A stretch of 9,618 nt of DNA. Origin: an uncultured Flavobacteriales bacterium. GTDB taxonomy: Bacteria > Bacteroidota > Bacteroidia > Flavobacteriales > UBA1820. Below the pieces are notes generated by a model. That model did no database searches. It had not been told where the DNA came from and worked only from the letters and a program-made list of their open reading frames with translations. A program made the translations under genes and the position numbers. The stretch lies in NCBI GenBank assembly GCA_938023515.1, contig CALJDR010000074.1, positions 1 to 9,618 of the forward strand, given 5' to 3'. Positions 7,344 to 9,618 of this stretch are shown here, one piece after another. The number at the start of each line of letters is the position of its first letter. Position 1 is the stretch's first letter.

Positions 7344-8225
7344 CTATTGTTTTTTTTCAGTCCCGGGCTTTTCGTATACGGCCTGCAGCCACTCTTTCCG
7401 AATGGTAGGGTACCCCAATACTTCCACATACCCCCGGCACTGAACCCTGCCCAGTGTGGCGATCATCGAAGCAGCACCCGAATTGTTGGGAAAAATGAAA
7501 AGCGCATGCACATAGCCGCTTATAGGGTCGATATAATTCACCGCCACCTGAATGCCTCCTTTATTTTCCGTTTCCTGAAAGGAAATGGCGGGCACCGTAA
7601 CCGAATAATCCGGCACGTTGTCCACGATCTTGAATTCCCCGCGGTTGTCCGTATAGGTCGCTCCGGCAAGGCTCTGGCGGATCGTGACGCTATCCTGGGT
7701 GACGATTATATAATTGACCCCGGGCATCACCATATAGCACTCCCTCCCCCGCAGCGGACGAAGCTCCGTCATCCGGAAAACAAACCGGCGTTCGTGGATC
7801 GCACTGGTGAGCAGCGCATCGTTGAACCGGGCCTCGGACTTCCGGTTCAGTTTTTTCCAATCGTTCTTCCGCGCTTTTACCACCACATCCTTCAAAAGCA
7901 TATCCGCACGGCGCAACCGCACGGCCAATTGAAGGGTATCGCTTTGCGCCGCAAGGGGGAAATACGCATTTTTATATCCCACAGTAGAAAAGATCAGCGT
8001 ATCGGGCAGCGCACTTTTATTGATCGAAAGCCGGAACGACCCGTCCTCTTTCGCCTGGACACCTATCCGGGGATTCCCTTTCAGGAATACCGACGCAAAA
8101 GGAATGGTCTGTACCGAATCCTGGACCGTTCCCAAAACAACGGTCTGTTTCCGCTCCTGTTGGGCACACAGGGCCAGCGGGAACAGTAGGAATATCGCCC
8201 AACAAAAAACAAATCGAGTTCTCAT
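7344..8225 (-). CDS. Secreted carboxypeptidase-like regulatory domain plus DUF4251 protein
   Basis: A 293-residue exported protein of unknown function with two parts. Residues 1-21 are a signal peptide with a probable signal peptidase I site at LCA/QQ; the cysteine at 20 is not in a good lipobox. Residues about 28-118 fit the carboxypeptidase-D regulatory-like beta sandwich found at the N-terminus of many Bacteroidota surface proteins (GTVQDSVQTIPFASVFLKG, DGSFRLSI, DTLIFSTVGYKN, closing LKDVVVKA). Residues about 130-270 resemble DUF4251 in spacing and pattern (FVFRMTELRPLRG, Tyr-rich PGVNYIIVTQDSV, GRVQCRGYVEVLGY). The start overlaps the stop of the preceding DUF2400 gene as ATGA (8225-8222), which suggests translational coupling. 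It precedes the helicase gene by 23 bases. A periplasmic or outer-membrane-associated location is inferred. Confidence 0.82.
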   Translation of the reverse strand: MRTRFVFCWAIFLLFPLALCAQQERKQTVVLGTVQDSVQTIPFASVFLKGNPRIGVQAKEDGSFRLSINKSALPDTLIFSTVGYKNAYFPLAAQSDTLQLAVRLRRADMLLKDVVVKARKNDWKKLNRKSEARFNDALLTSAIHERRFVFRMTELRPLRGRECYMVMPGVNYIIVTQDSVTIRQSLAGATYTDNRGEFKIVDNVPDYSVTVPAISFQETENKGGIQVAVNYIDPISGYVHALFIFPNNSGAASMIATLGRVQCRGYVEVLGYPTIRKEWLQAVYEKPGTEKKQ

Positions 8226-9037
8226 TTTTCAGGCTGTTTTTTATCCAAAATTCCGCTTTCGCCCAATCCGAAGAGCGCATAATCGTATTTTACCGGATCC
8301 TGCGGGTCGAGCCTCCTTAAAAAGGCATCCAGTTCCTCCACCGCCCGGCGGTCGTTCTGCCGGCGACCGAGTATTCCTAACCTCCGGGATACATTGCCCA
8401 CATGGACATCCAGTGGAATGGACAAGTCCGAAGGGTTTATCCGCTCCCACACACCCATATCCACAATGCCGTCGCGGCGCACCATCCATTTGAGGAAAAG
8501 GTGCAAGCGTTTACAGGCCGAATTTTTCTCGGGACAGGAGATATGCCGCTGGAAATCTTCCCGATGGGGGGCGGCAAACATCGCCTCCCGGAAACGCGTT
8601 ATTCCGTCCCACAGCCCTTTCTCGCCTGTACGCGGGGCAAAAAGCTCTTCCAGGCTGTCGTATTTTCGATATATCCCCCGCAATCCTTGCAGGAAAAACG
8701 ATAAGTCCCTGCGGGAAAATGTCCGATGGACGGCTTTCCCCTCCGTCGGGAAATTTTCCAGATCGGCCTCCATCAGGTATTCATACGGAGAATTTCCCAT
8801 CGCATCCAGCATACGGCCGCAAGATGAAAGGATAGCGGCTCTTCTCCCCCAGGCAATCGTGGCGCACAATATACCGGCTATTTCTATATCCCGGAGCCGG
8901 CCGTACCGCCGGGGAAACTGTACGGGATCCTCCCGGATAAACCCGGGCACATTTATTTTTTCAGTATGTTTTTCCAGCAAACAGGCTATTGTTGATATGT
9001 CGCCCTGTTTATCGTCCAAAAAATCCTTTTCCGGCAT
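8222..9037 (-). CDS. DUF2400 / TIGR02757 family protein
   Basis: A 271-residue cytoplasmic protein of the conserved DUF2400 (TIGR02757) family, whose function is not established. Family signatures are DIEIAGILCATIAWGRR (50-66), RRDLSFFLQGLRGIYRKYDSLE (in the 109-130 region), KRLHLFLKWMVRRDG (176-190), IPLDVHVGNVSRRLGIL (207-223) and DPVKYDYALFGLGESG (247-262). The order helix bundle, then Asp-x-His-Val, recalls HhH-GPD DNA glycosylases of the endonuclease III type, but no textbook helix-hairpin-helix or iron-sulfur cysteine cluster is visible. The ATG at 9037 lies seven bases after the stop of the ABC gene and has a GAAGGGA sequence just upstream. A longer open frame starting at 9235 is rejected because it runs through the ABC gene in another frame. 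It overlaps the next gene by four bases. Confidence 0.9.
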   Translation of the reverse strand: MPEKDFLDDKQGDISTIACLLEKHTEKINVPGFIREDPVQFPRRYGRLRDIEIAGILCATIAWGRRAAILSSCGRMLDAMGNSPYEYLMEADLENFPTEGKAVHRTFSRRDLSFFLQGLRGIYRKYDSLEELFAPRTGEKGLWDGITRFREAMFAAPHREDFQRHISCPEKNSACKRLHLFLKWMVRRDGIVDMGVWERINPSDLSIPLDVHVGNVSRRLGILGRRQNDRRAVEELDAFLRRLDPQDPVKYDYALFGLGESGILDKKQPEK

Positions 9038-9044
9038 GATCCCT

Positions 9045-9570
9045 TCATTTAGCGCGCAGGTCCACCGTTTTTTCGATGATACCATCCCGCATTTCAAACC
9101 GTCTGTCAGCCATATCGGCCAGAGAGGGATTGTGTGTAACGATAACGAACGTCTGTCCGAACTGCTCCCGCAAGTCCAGGAACAGTTTATGGAGCTCATC
9201 GGCATTTTTGCTGTCCAGATTTCCCGAAGGTTCATCCGCCAACACGACGGAAGGCCGGTTGATTAGCGCACGGGCTATGGCCACCCGCTGCGCTTCCCCA
9301 CCTGAAAGTTCCGACGGCAAATGATGGGCCCGGGAGGAAAGCCCCATGAAACCGAGCAGGTCCATCGCTTCTTTCTCTACTTCCTTCATCGAACGGCCCG
9401 CGATCATGCCCGGCAGGCATACGTTCTCCACGGCATTGAATTCAGGCAATAGACGGTGAAATTGAAAGATAAAACCAATGCGGGTATTGCGGAACTGGGA
9501 CAATTGTTTGTCGCCCAAAGTATCGGTTCGCACACCGTCTATTTCCACATAGCTGTCCGCCCCTTTTACT
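9045..9570 (-). CDS. lolD: Lipoprotein-releasing ABC transporter ATPase LolD, 5'-truncated by contig end
   Basis: The C-terminal 174 residues of an ABC ATPase, most like LolD, which powers LolCE in extracting lipoproteins from the inner membrane. Visible parts are the Q-loop region (FIFQFHRLLPEFNAVENV), typical of LolD, the ABC signature (LSGGEAQRVAIARAL), Walker B (VVLADEPSGNLD) and the switch histidine (VTHN). The Walker A motif and about 45-50 N-terminal residues are missing because the contig stops there, so this is an incomplete gene and not a degenerate one. The open frame appears to continue to an ATG at 9587, but its first residues (MCIRDR) are translated from the Nextera adapter and are not real. 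Downstream, the stop TGA is seven bases before the DUF2400 gene. MacB-type or FtsE-like ATPases are alternatives but fit the Q-loop segment less well. Confidence 0.88.
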
Positions 9571-9618
9571 CTGTCTCTTATACACATCTGACGCTGCCGA
9601 CGATACTCCTTGTGTAGA
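9571..9618 (-). other. Residual Illumina Nextera (Tn5) adapter plus i5 index, not native DNA
   Basis: The Tn5 mosaic end in reverse complement (CTGTCTCTTATACACATCT) occupies 9571-9589, and the rest of the read-1 Nextera adapter 9590-9603. Bases 9604-9611 (TACTCCTT) are the reverse complement of index AAGGAGTA (S507/N507). Bases 9612-9618 (GTGTAGA) begin the i5 flow-cell adapter. Native sequence therefore ends at about 9570. Together with 1-38 it forms a false 38-bp terminal inverted repeat (1-38 against 9571-9608). Confidence 0.98.

Noticed and set aside
5608..7443. 611-residue open frame on the plus strand
   Set aside because: It lies antisense to the helicase gene, whose motifs are complete, and its translation has the His/Arg/Gly/Pro-rich look of a shadow frame.
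9038..9235. Longer start for the DUF2400 protein
   Set aside because: The extra 66 residues are an out-of-frame reading of the ABC ATPase; the ATG at 9037 directly follows the ABC stop and has a purine-rich ribosome binding site.
9045..9570. A degenerate ABC ATPase naturally lacking Walker A
   Set aside because: All motifs after the Q-loop are intact; the missing part is exactly what the contig end removes.
1..9618. Terminal inverted repeats of a transposon or linear replicon
   Set aside because: The repeats are sequencing adapter and index, and no transposase or replication gene is present.

Overview
The window is a contig of about 9.5 kb of bacterial chromosome, bracketed at both ends by leftover Illumina Nextera (Tn5) adapter. 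The native DNA runs from about base 39 to base 9570. The gene families point to Bacteroidota, most likely order Bacteroidales. Evidence for this is a DUF4290 protein next to murA, a secreted DUF4251 protein with an N-terminal carboxypeptidase-like beta-sandwich domain, a DUF2400/TIGR02757 protein, a grpE-dnaJ pair, and mostly weak Shine-Dalgarno sequences. A Rikenellaceae-like member is possible, but that is only an impression from the protein sequences.

Layout: almost everything is read from the minus strand, so the order of transcription is right to left. A first run of seven genes is tightly packed: a 5'-truncated lolD-type ABC ATPase (cut by the contig end), a DUF2400 protein, a secreted carboxypeptidase-like/DUF4251 protein, a UvrD/PcrA helicase, a DUF4290 protein, murA, and a small secreted protein of unknown function. 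Two junctions are ATGA overlaps (8222-8225 and 2956-2959) and the other gaps are 3 to 23 bases, so one operon is likely. It ends at an intrinsic terminator at about 2284-2322. A second unit, grpE-dnaJ, follows. It ends at a perfect 13-bp inverted repeat (430-457), which also serves a small convergent plus-strand helix-turn-helix regulator at 163-438. The first 120 native bases are AT-rich and hold only the likely promoter of that regulator.

Functionally this is a core-genome region: envelope biogenesis (lipoprotein release, the first committed step of peptidoglycan synthesis), DNA repair (UvrD, perhaps DUF2400) and the DnaK co-chaperones. I see no mobile element, CRISPR array, RNA gene, toxin-antitoxin or defence system, and no sign of a wholly new multi-gene system.

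The points worth a second look are these. DnaJ keeps only two of the four CxxCxGxG zinc motifs, and the lost ones are the pair that forms zinc site I. MurA has Asp instead of Cys at the fosfomycin-target position. The DUF2400 protein has an Asp-x-His segment that resembles HhH-GPD DNA glycosylases. The adapters create both a false terminal inverted repeat and a false start codon for the ABC protein.
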